Shown piece by piece: positions 34,762 through 44,012 of a stretch of DNA of 64,000 nt. This stretch comes from Sorangium cellulosum So ce56 (GTDB lineage: Bacteria > Myxococcota_A > Polyangia > Polyangiales > Polyangiaceae), in contig NC_010162.1 in NCBI RefSeq assembly GCF_000067165.1, positions 5,711,001-5,775,000 of the forward strand. Reading direction: 5' to 3'. The notes beneath the pieces were generated by a model that saw nothing but the letters and a program-made list of their open reading frames with translations, was not told where the DNA came from and made no database searches. The translations under genes and the position numbers were made by a program. The stretch's first letter is position 1, and every line of letters starts with the position of its first letter.

Positions 34762-36596
34762 GCGACCCCTGGGCTCGACTCCGGTCGGCGCTCGCCGAGG
34801 CCGAGCAAGCGGCGATCGCGATGACGATCGGTCCGCGCTGCGAGCTCATGGCGACGCATGTCGCCGCGGCGCGCGCCGAGGCGGCTCGGCCATCGCCCTC
34901 CGCGGCGGCGCTCGCCGAAGTGCTGCAGCGGGCGGTCGTGCCCGCGCTGCTCGAGGCGGTCGAGGTCGGCGAGCTCGGCGAGCTCCAGGACGCGCTGGGT
35001 CGCGCCCACGCCGCGGCGCTCGACGCCATGGCGAGCGACAGGCTGGCCGGGGCGCCGGGGCCCGCCGAGGCCGAGGGCCTCACGGCCCTCACCACGTCGT
35101 TTCCCACGGTGGTCGCGATGAAGCGCGAGCCCTTCGCGCGGCCATGGCGTCCTGCTGCGAGCGAGGCGGCGGGAGAGGACGAGGCGGGGGCCCCACCTGC
35201 GCCCGGCGCGGACGCCTCGCCGGGAGGCGCTCGGCTCGACGACGAGGGGCACGAGGCGCAGGCGGAGCCCCTCGACGTACCCCCGCCGCCGCCCCGGCAG
35301 GCGCCCGATCATCCCCGCGAGGACGCGCCTCGGCCCGATCCTCCTCCGGTGAGGATCGACCCGGCGTTCCGGCCTGCGGCGTCGTCCGACCTCCATGCGC
35401 GCGTCGTGCGCGACGCCCTGGATCGCCTGGGAGCCGCCGCGCGCTTGCGCGACGACGGGCCCTTCTCGGAGCGCGCAGGGTGCGAGCGCGACATGCTCGC
35501 CGCGAGCGACGCGATCCTCGTCACGTCGGGCGATCCCATCCGGACCCTCCTGTCGGCGTGGCTGGGAGAGGCCGAGGACGCGCGGGGCTACGTGACCTAC
35601 GCGGCCGTGTTCGCCCTCGCGCGCATCGGAGGTCCCGACGCGCTCCAGGCCGTGCGCGCGGGGCTCGACGCCCTCCCGCCCGACGCGGAGGCAGCCGCCG
35701 CGCGCGCGGCGGACGCGCTCGCGGTGGTCCCCCGCCCCGATCTTCCCCTGCTCGCCGAGGATCTGGTCCGCGACGGGAGCCCTGTCGCCCGCGCGGTCGG
35801 GGTGGAGCTCGCGCTACGCCTGGACCCTGCGCCTGCCCGGATGCTCAACGCACACCTGTTCGACTCGAGCCCGGTCGTCCTGCAGGCGGCGCTCCGCGCG
35901 GCCGGGCGGTCGCGGTTCAACGACGTGGCGCCGCTCTTCCCGCTGCTCGAGCGCTGGCTCCACTTCCCTCACCGGCAGGTCGCGTACCTCGCGGCGCTGG
36001 CCCTGCTGGAGGGCGGCTCGACCGCTCCCTACGAGCAGATCGTCCGTGGGGGCAGGCTCGCGCAGATCCTCGGCCCGCTCGCGCTCGAGATCCTCGTGCT
36101 CGCCGGCGGCGCGCGCGACAAGGAGGCATTCGCGCGCATCGCGCGATCGGCCCCGCTCTCGCCGTCGACGCTCTCGGCCTTGGGCCGCTTCGGCCACCCC
36201 GAGGCGTGGGCGATCTTTCTGCATGCGCTGAGCGACGACGCGCTGGCCGAGGCGGCCGCGGAAGCGCTCGCGACGCTGTTCGGCCCGCTCGTGCCCCCCG
36301 GAGCGGAGCTCGACGGGCCGGCGTGGCGCGCGGCGATCGCCGCGTTGAAGCCCGATCCGACGGTGCGGCTGCGGCGCGGCAAGGCATGGAGCGCGCAGGT
36401 CGTGGCCGAGGAGATCGATCAGGGGGACCTGAACCGCTGGAGCACGGCGCAACGCCTGCGCGAGCTCGCCGTGCGCGCGCAGGTGGAGGGGAGGGTCGAT
36501 CTCGCGGCGTGGGGACATGCGCCGATCGACGCCGTGGGAGCGGTCACGCGTGAGGCCCGCTCCGTGACCTCGCGGCGGAGCTCCCATGGCTGGTAG
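34758..36596 (+). CDS. TIGR02270-like HEAT-repeat T6SS-associated protein
   Basis: A 612-residue cytosolic protein. The N-terminal 150 residues are helical, followed by a Pro/Ala-rich linker (about 160-205). The rest looks like HEAT/armadillo repeats: GYVTYAAVFALARIGGPDAL, VLQAALRAAGRSRFNDVAPL, then HRQVAYLAALALLEGGSTAP and FGHPEAWAIFLHALSDDALA. The pattern and genomic setting match the TIGR02270 family found in type VI loci, whose biochemical role is not established. It probably acts as a scaffold. ATGA overlap with the preceding gene. Confidence 0.75.
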   Translation: MSDPWARLRSALAEAEQAAIAMTIGPRCELMATHVAAARAEAARPSPSAAALAEVLQRAVVPALLEAVEVGELGELQDALGRAHAAALDAMASDRLAGAPGPAEAEGLTALTTSFPTVVAMKREPFARPWRPAASEAAGEDEAGAPPAPGADASPGGARLDDEGHEAQAEPLDVPPPPPRQAPDHPREDAPRPDPPPVRIDPAFRPAASSDLHARVVRDALDRLGAAARLRDDGPFSERAGCERDMLAASDAILVTSGDPIRTLLSAWLGEAEDARGYVTYAAVFALARIGGPDALQAVRAGLDALPPDAEAAAARAADALAVVPRPDLPLLAEDLVRDGSPVARAVGVELALRLDPAPARMLNAHLFDSSPVVLQAALRAAGRSRFNDVAPLFPLLERWLHFPHRQVAYLAALALLEGGSTAPYEQIVRGGRLAQILGPLALEILVLAGGARDKEAFARIARSAPLSPSTLSALGRFGHPEAWAIFLHALSDDALAEAAAEALATLFGPLVPPGAELDGPAWRAAIAALKPDPTVRLRRGKAWSAQVVAEEIDQGDLNRWSTAQRLRELAVRAQVEGRVDLAAWGHAPIDAVGAVTREARSVTSRRSSHGW

Positions 36597-36702
36597 GATT
36601 TGCGCTGGCCCGCACGGCGTCCGCGCCGCGCAGAGCCCCCTCCCCGCCCGCCTCCCCGATCTGCAGGTCGCTATCGCCTGGCGTCCGGAGCGCTGAGACC
36701 TC

Positions 36703-38313
36703 ATGGCCGAGCCGAGCACGCCCCCGTCCGAGCAGGCAGCCGAGCCGCGCCTCCTGGGAGTCACGCTGGCGCAGGTTGCGGCCATCCACGCCGGGCTCGC
36801 GGAAGGTTTCCCTCTCGACGTGGTGCTCGCCAACGAGGGCGTGGCGCCGGCGGCTCACGACCGGGCGATGTCCGCGTGGGCCCAGGCGCTCGCCGACGAT
36901 CTGGACCGAGACGGCACACCGCTGAATGAAGCCTACGACGTCCGGCTCGCCCGAGCGCAGGACCGTTATGCCCGGCGTGTCTTGCCGCTCTCCGAGGATC
37001 TTCGCGCATGGCTCTGCTTCGCGCGCCACTGGTCCAGCCACCCGGATCCGCTGTCCATGCTGGCGCCGCTCGGTCTGCACGCCGCCGACCTCGTCCGGCT
37101 GCACCGCGCGTGGGCGCGACGGATTGCGGCGGAGCCGGCGCTCCTGCGTGAGGTGCAGGGCGTCCTCGCGTCCGACCACAGCCCTCTGCCGGAGATCAGA
37201 ATCGAGCCGGCGCGGCTCACGCCCCCTGGGCCTCCGGACCCGACATCGTTTCGGGACATCGAACCTCCCTCGGGCGACGGTGAGTTCGCCGAGAGGGATG
37301 ACGATGCCGGCGACCCCCACGAGGAGCCGGCGGCCGATGGCGCCGGCGAGGTCCCTGCGATCTTCGCACCGCTGGAAGAGCTCGACACGAATGCTTCATG
37401 TCCTCCGCGCGGGCCAGGCGAGCCGCCGCCGGCGGGCGCCGGAGCTTCGCGCGGGTCTCCGAGGCCGCCTTCCGCGATTGCACCTCGGACCGAGGCGACC
37501 GTGCCCGCCGGGCGACGCGCTCTCCCGTCGTTCCTGCTTGCCGACGAGCCCCAGCGCCCGAAGGACCCGGCGCTCCAGGACACCGCCTCCGCCGCGAGCG
37601 CGCAGCATGGGAGCATGGACGCCATCGTCGCCACCGCGCGCCGGCCACCCCCGGCGGGAGAATCTGGACCGTACCCCTCGGCGGACGCGCGCGCCGACGC
37701 GCCGGACGAGACGCCTCCGCCGTCCACCGCCGACCCAGATTCCATCTCGGTGCAAAGGAACTCATTCCCGTTCATGCCACCCGATCCAGCCGAGCCGCGG
37801 CCATCCGGGACCGAGGTGCACCCAGCGCCGCCCGCCTTCTCCCGCACCATCGCCGCACCACTCGTCCCCCATCGCCCAGATCTCCCGTTCCACCCCGCTG
37901 AGACACAAGTCAGACATGGATATGGCGCTGCTGCGGGGGCGCCACCGACCTCGATGAGCGACAGAGACCCGGTGCTGCCGTTCCGCAAGGCAATCGACAG
38001 CTCCGACGCCAGGCGCTCGCCTCCGCCGCCTTCACCCCTGCCGAGGTCTCCGGACAGAGTTCCCCCTGCTGGTCCGCTACAAGAGCTCTCACTGGCCCAG
38101 TACGCATCGCTGTGCGCGGAGCTAGCCGTATTCCCTGGGGCCGCCGAGGCCATCTTCCAGCGTTACGGGCTTCGGTCCCAACAAGCGCGGAGGGCAGTCG
38201 ATGCGGCCTGGAAAGAGCGGCTCGGCCGTGATACCGCGGCGCACGGCGCATGGCAAGAGATGTACCGGCGCTACCATGATTACTGGACGAAGCGAGGCGC
38301 ACCAGCGAAGTGA
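36703..38313 (+). CDS. Hypothetical protein: two helical end-domains joined by a Pro-rich linker
   Basis: A 536-residue protein I do not recognise. Both ends carry a related helical module: near the N-terminus LLGVTLAQVAAIHAGLAEGF and DAYDVRLARAQDRYAR-like helices, near the C-terminus LSLAQYASLCAELAVFPGAA and WKERLGRDTAAHGAWQEMYR. The roughly 300 residues between are Pro/Ala/acidic and likely disordered. No catalytic motif, signal or membrane segment. The design resembles myxobacterial type VI island proteins of unknown function. It starts 106 bases after the HEAT-like gene and is the last gene of the island. Confidence 0.65.
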   Translation: MAEPSTPPSEQAAEPRLLGVTLAQVAAIHAGLAEGFPLDVVLANEGVAPAAHDRAMSAWAQALADDLDRDGTPLNEAYDVRLARAQDRYARRVLPLSEDLRAWLCFARHWSSHPDPLSMLAPLGLHAADLVRLHRAWARRIAAEPALLREVQGVLASDHSPLPEIRIEPARLTPPGPPDPTSFRDIEPPSGDGEFAERDDDAGDPHEEPAADGAGEVPAIFAPLEELDTNASCPPRGPGEPPPAGAGASRGSPRPPSAIAPRTEATVPAGRRALPSFLLADEPQRPKDPALQDTASAASAQHGSMDAIVATARRPPPAGESGPYPSADARADAPDETPPPSTADPDSISVQRNSFPFMPPDPAEPRPSGTEVHPAPPAFSRTIAAPLVPHRPDLPFHPAETQVRHGYGAAAGAPPTSMSDRDPVLPFRKAIDSSDARRSPPPPSPLPRSPDRVPPAGPLQELSLAQYASLCAELAVFPGAAEAIFQRYGLRSQQARRAVDAAWKERLGRDTAAHGAWQEMYRRYHDYWTKRGAPAK

Positions 38314-38411
38314 TGTTCCTCGCGAATTCGCGAAGATCATGAGCCGCCGATCAAGCACGCCAGCCCTGTGACGCCGCGCACATCCGAGCCCGCCTGGAGT
38401 ATGCTCGGCTC

Positions 38412-39161
38412 GTGCCGATCCTCGACACGACCTTTCTCGCCCGCCTCGAGCAGGCCCACGCCGCCGACCCCGACGCCGCAGCCTACGTGGATGCGCCGGC
38501 GATGCTCGCCCGTTTCCAGGAGCGCTTTCCGGCCGCCCATGTTGGCGTGGTGTAGCTCGGACCGCTCTGCGTCACGGTCCTGCCCAAGATCGCGACAGAG
38601 GATCTCTGGCACATCCTCGCCTATGGACTGGGGCTCGACGCCATAGACCGTCGCTTCCCGACCGAGCTGCTGCTGCCTGACGCGCCCTTCGTCGGCGTCC
38701 TCGCGCTCCTTCTGCTCGAGGAGGCGGACGCGCTGCTCCGGCGCGGGCTCCCCCGTGGATACGGCGCTGCCCTGCACCTGGCACGAGCTAACGAGAAAGC
38801 GCCGATGCCGAGGCCGGATCTCACCGTCTCGCGAGGCGGTCGTGTCGTCATGGTGCTCGACACCAAGTACCGTGATCTGGCTGCGAAAGAGATCGGTGAC
38901 GGCATTCTCTACCAGCTGTCCATCTACGGAGTTGCGTTCTGCCCGGCAGAGCCCGCCCCGCCGGTGCCCGTCGTGGCCCTGTATCCCGGGGACGCGTCGC
39001 GGGCCGAGGAGACTGCCGTCGAGCTCTGCGCGCCAGGGCGGCGTCCGATTCCCATCTATCTACGGCCGGTCGAGTGGGTCGAAGCCAGCCGTGCTGTGCG
39101 TTCGGCAGGAGGGCGCAGCCGGGCTGTCGCGCTGGCGGAGGGGTGGATTCGCGCGACGTGA
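38412..39161 (+). pseudogene. Decayed mcrC-like gene (McrBC restriction component)
   Basis: One reading frame from a GTG at 38412 contains a stop at 38553-38555. After it come LGPLCVTVLPKIATEDLWHI and LAYGLGLDAIDRRFPTELLL, which match the N-terminal part of McrC, then RRGLPRGYGAALHLA followed directly by PMPRPDLTVSRGGRVVMVLD and TKYRD, the PD-(D/E)XK nuclease end of McrC. The roughly 150-200 residues normally between these parts are missing. So the gene has an in-frame stop and an internal deletion. No mcrB GTPase gene is nearby. The first 47 codons (FLARLEQAHAADPDAAAYVD) do not look like McrC. Identification rests on pattern memory and should be searched. Confidence 0.65.
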
Positions 39162-39169
39162 GCTGCGGA

Positions 39170-39721
39170 TCACGGCGCGAGGCCGAGCGCGCGGCGGCCG
39201 AGATCGTGCGCGCCCTGCGTCGCCGCCAGCGCCTCCGCGCCCGCGAGCTCCGCGAAGGCGCGCGCGTGGAAGCGCTCCTCGGGCAGGATGCGCTCGAACA
39301 CCGCGCGCACGTCGGGGGGCGCCGCCGGGTCGGCGGCGATGACCTCGATGCGCTCGAGGCGCATGCGCTCGGAGTGCGCGCCCACCGCGCACCCGGTCTC
39401 GAGATCGCGGACGACATCGAGGGTCTCCTTCCAGTAACGCTCGCGCTTCGCGCCGATCTTCGGCTCGATTCCGCGGGCGGCGAGCAGGTCGCCCACCCAG
39501 ACGGCGTGACGCCGCTCCTGCCCGGCGATGACGCCGAGGATCCGGTGCGCGCGCGTCCCGGGCTCCGCGAACGCGTCGCGCAGCATCTCGATGCGGCCGG
39601 CCGCGGTGGCCTCGCCGCGGTATTGATCCAGGAGCCAGGCGACGAGCGCCTCCGGATCTTTCTTCACGGCCTCCCACCAGGCGTGGCTGTCTCGGAGAAC
39701 GACGGGATTCGAAGCGTTCAT
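39170..39721 (-). CDS. Ferritin-like diiron-type protein
   Basis: A 183-residue helical protein with ferritin-like metal motifs: ILGVIAGQERRHAVWVGDLL (ExxH) at about residues 62-81 and FERILPEERFHARAFAEL (ExxRFH) at about 140-157, spaced as in four-helix-bundle diiron proteins such as rubrerythrin-type or rSAM-associated ferritins. It could be an oxidase or a peroxide-scavenging protein; no rubredoxin domain is attached. The ATG at 39721 has GGAGG a few bases upstream. It is divergent from a LysR gene with 64 bases between starts, so it is the likely target of that regulator. Confidence 0.75.
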   Translation of the reverse strand: MNASNPVVLRDSHAWWEAVKKDPEALVAWLLDQYRGEATAAGRIEMLRDAFAEPGTRAHRILGVIAGQERRHAVWVGDLLAARGIEPKIGAKRERYWKETLDVVRDLETGCAVGAHSERMRLERIEVIAADPAAPPDVRAVFERILPEERFHARAFAELAGAEALAATQGAHDLGRRALGLAP

Positions 39722-39785
39722 GGCGGCCTCCTTCGACGTTCGATCTTGGGGACCGGACCATCGGCGTCGACTAGAATGATTGGAT
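39722..39785. promoter_or_regulatory. Divergent control region, ferritin-like gene and lysR
   Basis: The 64 bases between the two starts include TCGACGTTCGA, an imperfect inverted repeat (39732-39742), a plausible LysR-type operator. LysR proteins commonly repress themselves and control the divergent gene. No sigma-factor boxes can be fixed. Confidence 0.4.
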
Positions 39786-40682
39786 ATGCCATCGGCCGGA
39801 CCGATACTCGACGGCGACCTCCTCCGCGCCTTCGTGGCCTTCGCCGACACCCTCAATTTCACGCACGCCGCGCGGCGCGTGGGGCTCTCGCAGCCGGCGC
39901 TCTTCGAGCGGGTGCGCCGGCTCGGCGACGAGCTCGGGGCGCCGCTCTACGAGCGCTCGGGCAAGCAGCTCCGCCTCACCGAACGCGGCCTGCGCGTGGC
40001 CGCGCACGCCCGCGACGCGGTCGCGCGGGCCGAGGCGTTCGCGCGGGATCTGCGCGGCGAGCCGCAGCGCGAGTCGGTCACGCTCGCCGCCGGCGAGGGC
40101 GCGTTCCTCTACCTGCTCGGCCCGGCCCTGACGCGCTTCGCCGCCGAGGGGGCGAGCCTCCGCCTGCTCACGCTGGGCGCGCCGTCGGCCTGCGCGGCGG
40201 TGCGCGCGGGCGACGCACACCTCGCGGTCGGCGTGCTCGATCTCGTGCCGCCCGAGCTCGTTGCGCGCGACGTGCTGCGCACGCCGCTCTGCGTGGCCAT
40301 GCCGCGCCGCCACCGCCTCGCGCGCCGCCGCTCGCTGCGCCTCATGGACCTCGCGGGCGAGCGCCTCGTACTGCCCCCGGCGGGCCGATCGCACCGCGAT
40401 TTGATCGGCCGCGCCATCGCGCGCCTCGGCCACGAGGTCGATCCGCCCATCGAGGCCGACGGCTGGCCGCTCATGCTCCAGTTCGCGGCGCTCGGCCTTG
40501 GCGTCGCCGTGGTGAACGGCATCTGCGCGCCCCCGCGCGGGGTGATCCTGCGGCCCGTGCCCGAGCTGGGCACCGTGTGTTACCGGCTCGTCACCCGCCG
40601 CGGCGCCGAGCTGCCTCCGGCGGCCGAACGGCTAGCGGCGCGGATCGTGGAGATCGGCAAAGGCGCCGCGCGGGCAGGGTGA
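39786..40682 (+). CDS. LysR-family transcriptional regulator
   Basis: A 298-residue DNA-binding regulator. The winged HTH is at residues 9-68: LLRAFVAFADTLNFTHAARR, VGLSQPALFERVRRLGDELG, then PLYERSGKQLRLTERG. The rest is the two-lobed effector domain, whose ligand is unknown. ATG at 39786 is preferred; the frame also has a TTG two codons earlier. Transcribed away from the ferritin-like gene, a classic LysR arrangement, which suggests redox or iron control as an inference. Converges on the nucleoside deaminase gene. Confidence 0.93.
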   Translation: MPSAGPILDGDLLRAFVAFADTLNFTHAARRVGLSQPALFERVRRLGDELGAPLYERSGKQLRLTERGLRVAAHARDAVARAEAFARDLRGEPQRESVTLAAGEGAFLYLLGPALTRFAAEGASLRLLTLGAPSACAAVRAGDAHLAVGVLDLVPPELVARDVLRTPLCVAMPRRHRLARRRSLRLMDLAGERLVLPPAGRSHRDLIGRAIARLGHEVDPPIEADGWPLMLQFAALGLGVAVVNGICAPPRGVILRPVPELGTVCYRLVTRRGAELPPAAERLAARIVEIGKGAARAG

Positions 40683-40705
40683 TGGCCTGTCGGGCGCGGA
40701 GCGGG

Positions 40706-41197
40706 CTACGACCGCTCCACGGCGCTCCGCAGCAGCGCCACGGCGGCCTCCCGCAGGATCGGCCCGTCCACGCGCACGGCGGGCGAGGCGTTCGCCAGCA
40801 CCTCGTGGCAACGCACCGGCAGCGCTCGCCCGCCGAGCACCGCGATGATGTCCGGCGTGCTGGCAGCGTAGACGATGCGGCTCACCCCCGCCCAGAACAA
40901 CGCCCCCGAGCACATGGCGCAAGGCTCCCCGCTGGCGTACACGGTGCCGCCCGCGAGCGCTTCCGGGCCGTGCGCCGCCGTTGCTTCGCGGATCAACATC
41001 ACCTCGGCGTGAGCGGTGCAGTCGCCCTCCCCTGCGTTCGCCGTGCGCCGCTGGTTGCAGCTCACCTGGAGCACCTGGCCGCCCTGTACGAGCACGGCGC
41101 CGAACGGCATGTTGCCGGCGCGCAGGGCGTCGCTCGAGGCGTCCACGGCGAGCTGCATGAAGCCAGCGTCCAGGGGGTCGTCTGCTCGATGGGTCAT
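40706..41197 (-). CDS. Nucleoside/guanine deaminase-type CMP/dCMP deaminase fold enzyme
   Basis: A 163-residue cytosolic zinc deaminase. TAHAEVMLIREATA holds the His ligand and catalytic Glu (HAE) and GEPCAMCSGALFWAGVSRIV holds the PCxxC ligands. NMPFGAVLVQGGQVL at the N-terminus fits the guanine deaminase/tRNA adenosine deaminase branch. The size and C-terminus fit a free-base or nucleoside deaminase better than TadA. It should act in purine or pyrimidine salvage, by family knowledge. It converges on the LysR gene and stands alone in its operon. Confidence 0.88.
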   Translation of the reverse strand: MTHRADDPLDAGFMQLAVDASSDALRAGNMPFGAVLVQGGQVLQVSCNQRRTANAGEGDCTAHAEVMLIREATAAHGPEALAGGTVYASGEPCAMCSGALFWAGVSRIVYAASTPDIIAVLGGRALPVRCHEVLANASPAVRVDGPILREAAVALLRSAVERS

Positions 41198-41451
41198 GGT
41201 AAATCGACCTCGTGGTTGATGAGCGTATCAGATTTCATCGACGTCCGCGCTCCGAGGTTCCTTGTCATCCCCGCAGACGGCGAAGCGCTCACGGGTGAGC
41301 ACGTGGCAGCTCGTCACAGACGGAGCGAGCCCTCACGTCTGCCGGAATACGCACGATGGGATGCGATCCGTCGTCACGACGCGTCCGGCCCAAACGGAAT
41401 CACCGTTCACGACAGGTCGCCACCGCTAACGCGACCTTGGGCGACAACGCG
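41198..41451. other. Intergenic region with no gene seen
   Basis: 254 bases hold the deaminase promoter and the 3' flank of the T5orf172 gene. No repeat or RNA is evident. Confidence 0.4.
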
Positions 41452-43323
41452 CTAGGCAGGTGCATACGCCGGGCTCGGCTGCCCCTGCGGCGCGGGGCGA
41501 GCCGGCGTCGAGGCCTGCCGTGCCGCCTCTCTCTCTTGCCTCATCGCAATCGTCTTCCGGTACTGCTCGGCCTCTGCGACGCGGGTGATCTCGATTTCGC
41601 CGTGCATTCGCCGAACGGTCCTGGCGATCTCGTCGATCTCGACCTGGAAGAACTCCTTCTTCTCGTTGATCAGGTTGATACGCCGCTCGTGAAACGCTCG
41701 ATGCAGGGCAGTTTCCAACGCCGGAGCATCATCCGAGTAAATCATCGCATGAACATCGAACGTGAACGGCACCGACGCATCACCGAGTTCCTGCACGCGA
41801 TCCAAGGGATCCAGACGCCGCGTCATGCCTATCTTGTAGACGTGCTCCCCGAACGAGCCGATGTTGGAGATCACATAGACATGCCCCGAGCGCGTCATCT
41901 GCGCTCGGGAGATCGCGCGCTCCTTGTTGGCGTGCGCTTCGTCGAGCTTCTTCTGCAGCGCCTCGATCTGGGCTTGGAGCCTCTGCTGCTTCGCGCCGGC
42001 GGCCTTCGCGACCTCCTCTTGAGCTTTTCGCAGCGCCTCCTCGTAGCGCTGCTCTTCTCGCTCCGCCTCCAGCCTCGCCTTTTCGAGCTCGCGCTGCGCG
42101 ACCTCCTCCTCGCGCATCTGTTCACGGATACGCCGCTGCTCCTCCTTCTCGGCCTGAACCTTCTCCTGGTACTCAAATGCAAGATACAGCTCTTGAAGCT
42201 TGAGATCGAGGTATGTCTTCGCGATCTCGCACTGCTGCACCTCGACGAGCCCATTGATGGCCTCCCACGACTTCTTGATGCGAGACTCCATCACGTTCAC
42301 GTTCTTGTAGCTCACCCTCGCGATGGCGGCGTCGGACTCGCCATTGAACGCGCGCACGATGAGCTTGAGGGTCTGGTTGATCTGCCTCCGCCCTTCCGTG
42401 ACGCTCCCGTCCACCGTCCACACGGTGCTGCACGTGGCGGCTGACTTGTCCTTGAGCATCTGCTTCTGACGATCCCGAATGTGCTCGAGCTTGCTCTGGT
42501 AGTGCTCCGACGACGAGAAATCGTACCGCGGCCGGTAGAAGCCGAAGGACCGGAGGTTCGATTCCTCGTCGAGCGCGCTGTGTTCGGCACGGAGCTTCGC
42601 GACGCTGGCCTGCAGCGACGTCAGGTCCGCCGTGCCCTGATGGAACTGGCCCTGGAGTCCCTGCAATGTCTGATCCCACTGCGCCCTGGCCTGCGTGACC
42701 TCACCGTGCAGACGCGCCCGCTCGGCATCGAGCTGAGCGACGGCGCGCTGCTTCTCCTGCTCCGTCGCGGCGATGCGGCCGAGGCGCTCGCTCACGGTTT
42801 GAAGCTCGTTCTGCAGCTGCACCTGTTGTGAGGCGAGATGCTCGACGGCGTTCCGCTTCTCCCTCTCGGCGGTGGCGAGGGCGGCATAAGCATGGTTGAG
42901 GACAGCGTGGCCCTGGCGGAGCTTTTCCAGCTCTGTGCCCGCGGTCAGATGTTGCCCCTGCAGATCTCGCAGAGCTTGCCCCCACTCGGCTGTGCTGCGC
43001 TCGAGCTCCCTTTGCAGGCGTGACCGGTCTGCCTCGAGCTGAGCAAGCACACGCTGTCGCTCTGACTCGACATCGACGATGCCTTGGAAGCGGTTGATCA
43101 TGGCCGCATGCGTCTGCTGGAGCCGCGCGAGTTCCGAGAAGACGCGATCATGCCGCTCCTGGAGACCCAAGAGAGCCTGCTCTCGTTCGGCCTTCATCCG
43201 CTCGGCAGCTTCTCGGGCTCCGTCGAGCTTTTTCTTCTCGGCCCGCAGCCTCGTCAGCCATACGACGAGCACGGCGATCACGATGAGCGTGAGACCGAGC
43301 AGGGCTCCCAGCAGTAGTTCCAT
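41452..43323 (-). CDS. Membrane-anchored coiled-coil protein with T5orf172 (GIY-YIG) domain
   Basis: A 623-residue protein. Residues about 4-22 (LLLGALLGLTLIVIAVLVVW) form a membrane anchor, so the rest probably hangs in the cytosol. Residues 25-240 are long heptad coiled coil (many Glu/Arg/Leu, e.g. LQGLQGQFHQGTADLTSL). A DUF4041-like region follows (LRSFGFYRPRYDFSSSEHYQ), then a second coiled coil, then a T5orf172/GIY-YIG domain at about 490-590: GHVYVISNIGSFGEHVYKIG then MTRRLDPLDRVQELGDASVP, and EKKEFFQVEIDEI. GIY-YIG domains cut DNA. The ATG at 43323 is preferred over a GTG at 43335. DUF4041-T5orf172 proteins are common on phages and islands; a defence role is inference. Confidence 0.85.
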   Translation of the reverse strand: MELLLGALLGLTLIVIAVLVVWLTRLRAEKKKLDGAREAAERMKAEREQALLGLQERHDRVFSELARLQQTHAAMINRFQGIVDVESERQRVLAQLEADRSRLQRELERSTAEWGQALRDLQGQHLTAGTELEKLRQGHAVLNHAYAALATAEREKRNAVEHLASQQVQLQNELQTVSERLGRIAATEQEKQRAVAQLDAERARLHGEVTQARAQWDQTLQGLQGQFHQGTADLTSLQASVAKLRAEHSALDEESNLRSFGFYRPRYDFSSSEHYQSKLEHIRDRQKQMLKDKSAATCSTVWTVDGSVTEGRRQINQTLKLIVRAFNGESDAAIARVSYKNVNVMESRIKKSWEAINGLVEVQQCEIAKTYLDLKLQELYLAFEYQEKVQAEKEEQRRIREQMREEEVAQRELEKARLEAEREEQRYEEALRKAQEEVAKAAGAKQQRLQAQIEALQKKLDEAHANKERAISRAQMTRSGHVYVISNIGSFGEHVYKIGMTRRLDPLDRVQELGDASVPFTFDVHAMIYSDDAPALETALHRAFHERRINLINEKKEFFQVEIDEIARTVRRMHGEIEITRVAEAEQYRKTIAMRQEREAARQASTPARPAPQGQPSPAYAPA

Positions 43324-44012
43324 GGTCGAGCACACTCCTTCGAGGGCGAGACCTGCCAGGCACGATCGTAGACCCCCTCGCTACCATCAACGTACCGGGT
43401 GTGTCATCGCGATGAAAGCGTTTCCTCCTGGGCAGAGTTCTCCCTACCTCTACGCACCATCCAGGGCAACGCATGAGCCAACGCCGCGCGTCATGGCATC
43501 TCGCGCACCGGTGCGAAGAGGTGGGCGAGCTTGGTCCGCCGTACAGCGCCTCGAGTGCTTGGAGGCCCGCGACAAGAGGCTTCTTCCACGGGGGCGTGAC
43601 CGACTCGCGGTACGTCGTGCTCGACGAGGTCGAGCTCCGCTCCGCAGCGCTCGGCAGGCCTTGCGGCCCGTTCAGGCCGAGCTCACAGCGGCAGCGGCGC
43701 TTCGGCCTTGTCGCCGAAGCGGCAATACCGCTCCGATCCGGAAGTCGCGCAGGAGCACGGTGAACGGAATTCCCAACCTCGTGTAGGCGGGCGTCCGGCC
43801 AGGGCAGAGATGATGGCCGAGCCCGAACGCGCCAGACCGCCGCTCCTTGACTGCGGGGCTCTGGAAGGCGTCCGTCTTCATGTCTCAATACCGATCGGGC
43901 TCGTAGCGAGACGGATCATGGTAGAACGACGAGTAGTGCTAACCAACGGGCTACCTGCCAGCACTCATCTTTTGAGCGAGCTCGGTCGGGCGGTTATGAT
44001 AAGAGAAAATCC
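43324..44012. other. Gap holding only the P450 scrap
   Basis: Apart from the P450 remnant, no coding sequence is supported. The left end is upstream of the T5orf172 gene and should hold its promoter. The right end (TTATGATAAGAGAAAATCC, 43993-44011) is unusually AT-rich and may be the promoter/leader of the next small gene. Confidence 0.4.
43672..43938 (-). pseudogene. Cytochrome P450 heme-region remnant
   Basis: On the minus strand a frame reads FYHDPSRYEPDRY, then a TGA (43885-43887), then GAFGLGHHLCPGRTPAYTRL. FGLGHHLCPG fits the P450 heme-thiolate consensus FxxGxxxCxG exactly, and the upstream part matches the preceding PxRF/PDR segment. A second stop lies at 43939-43941. Only about 90 of roughly 400-450 residues survive, with an internal stop, so the gene is dead. 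Confidence 0.75.
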
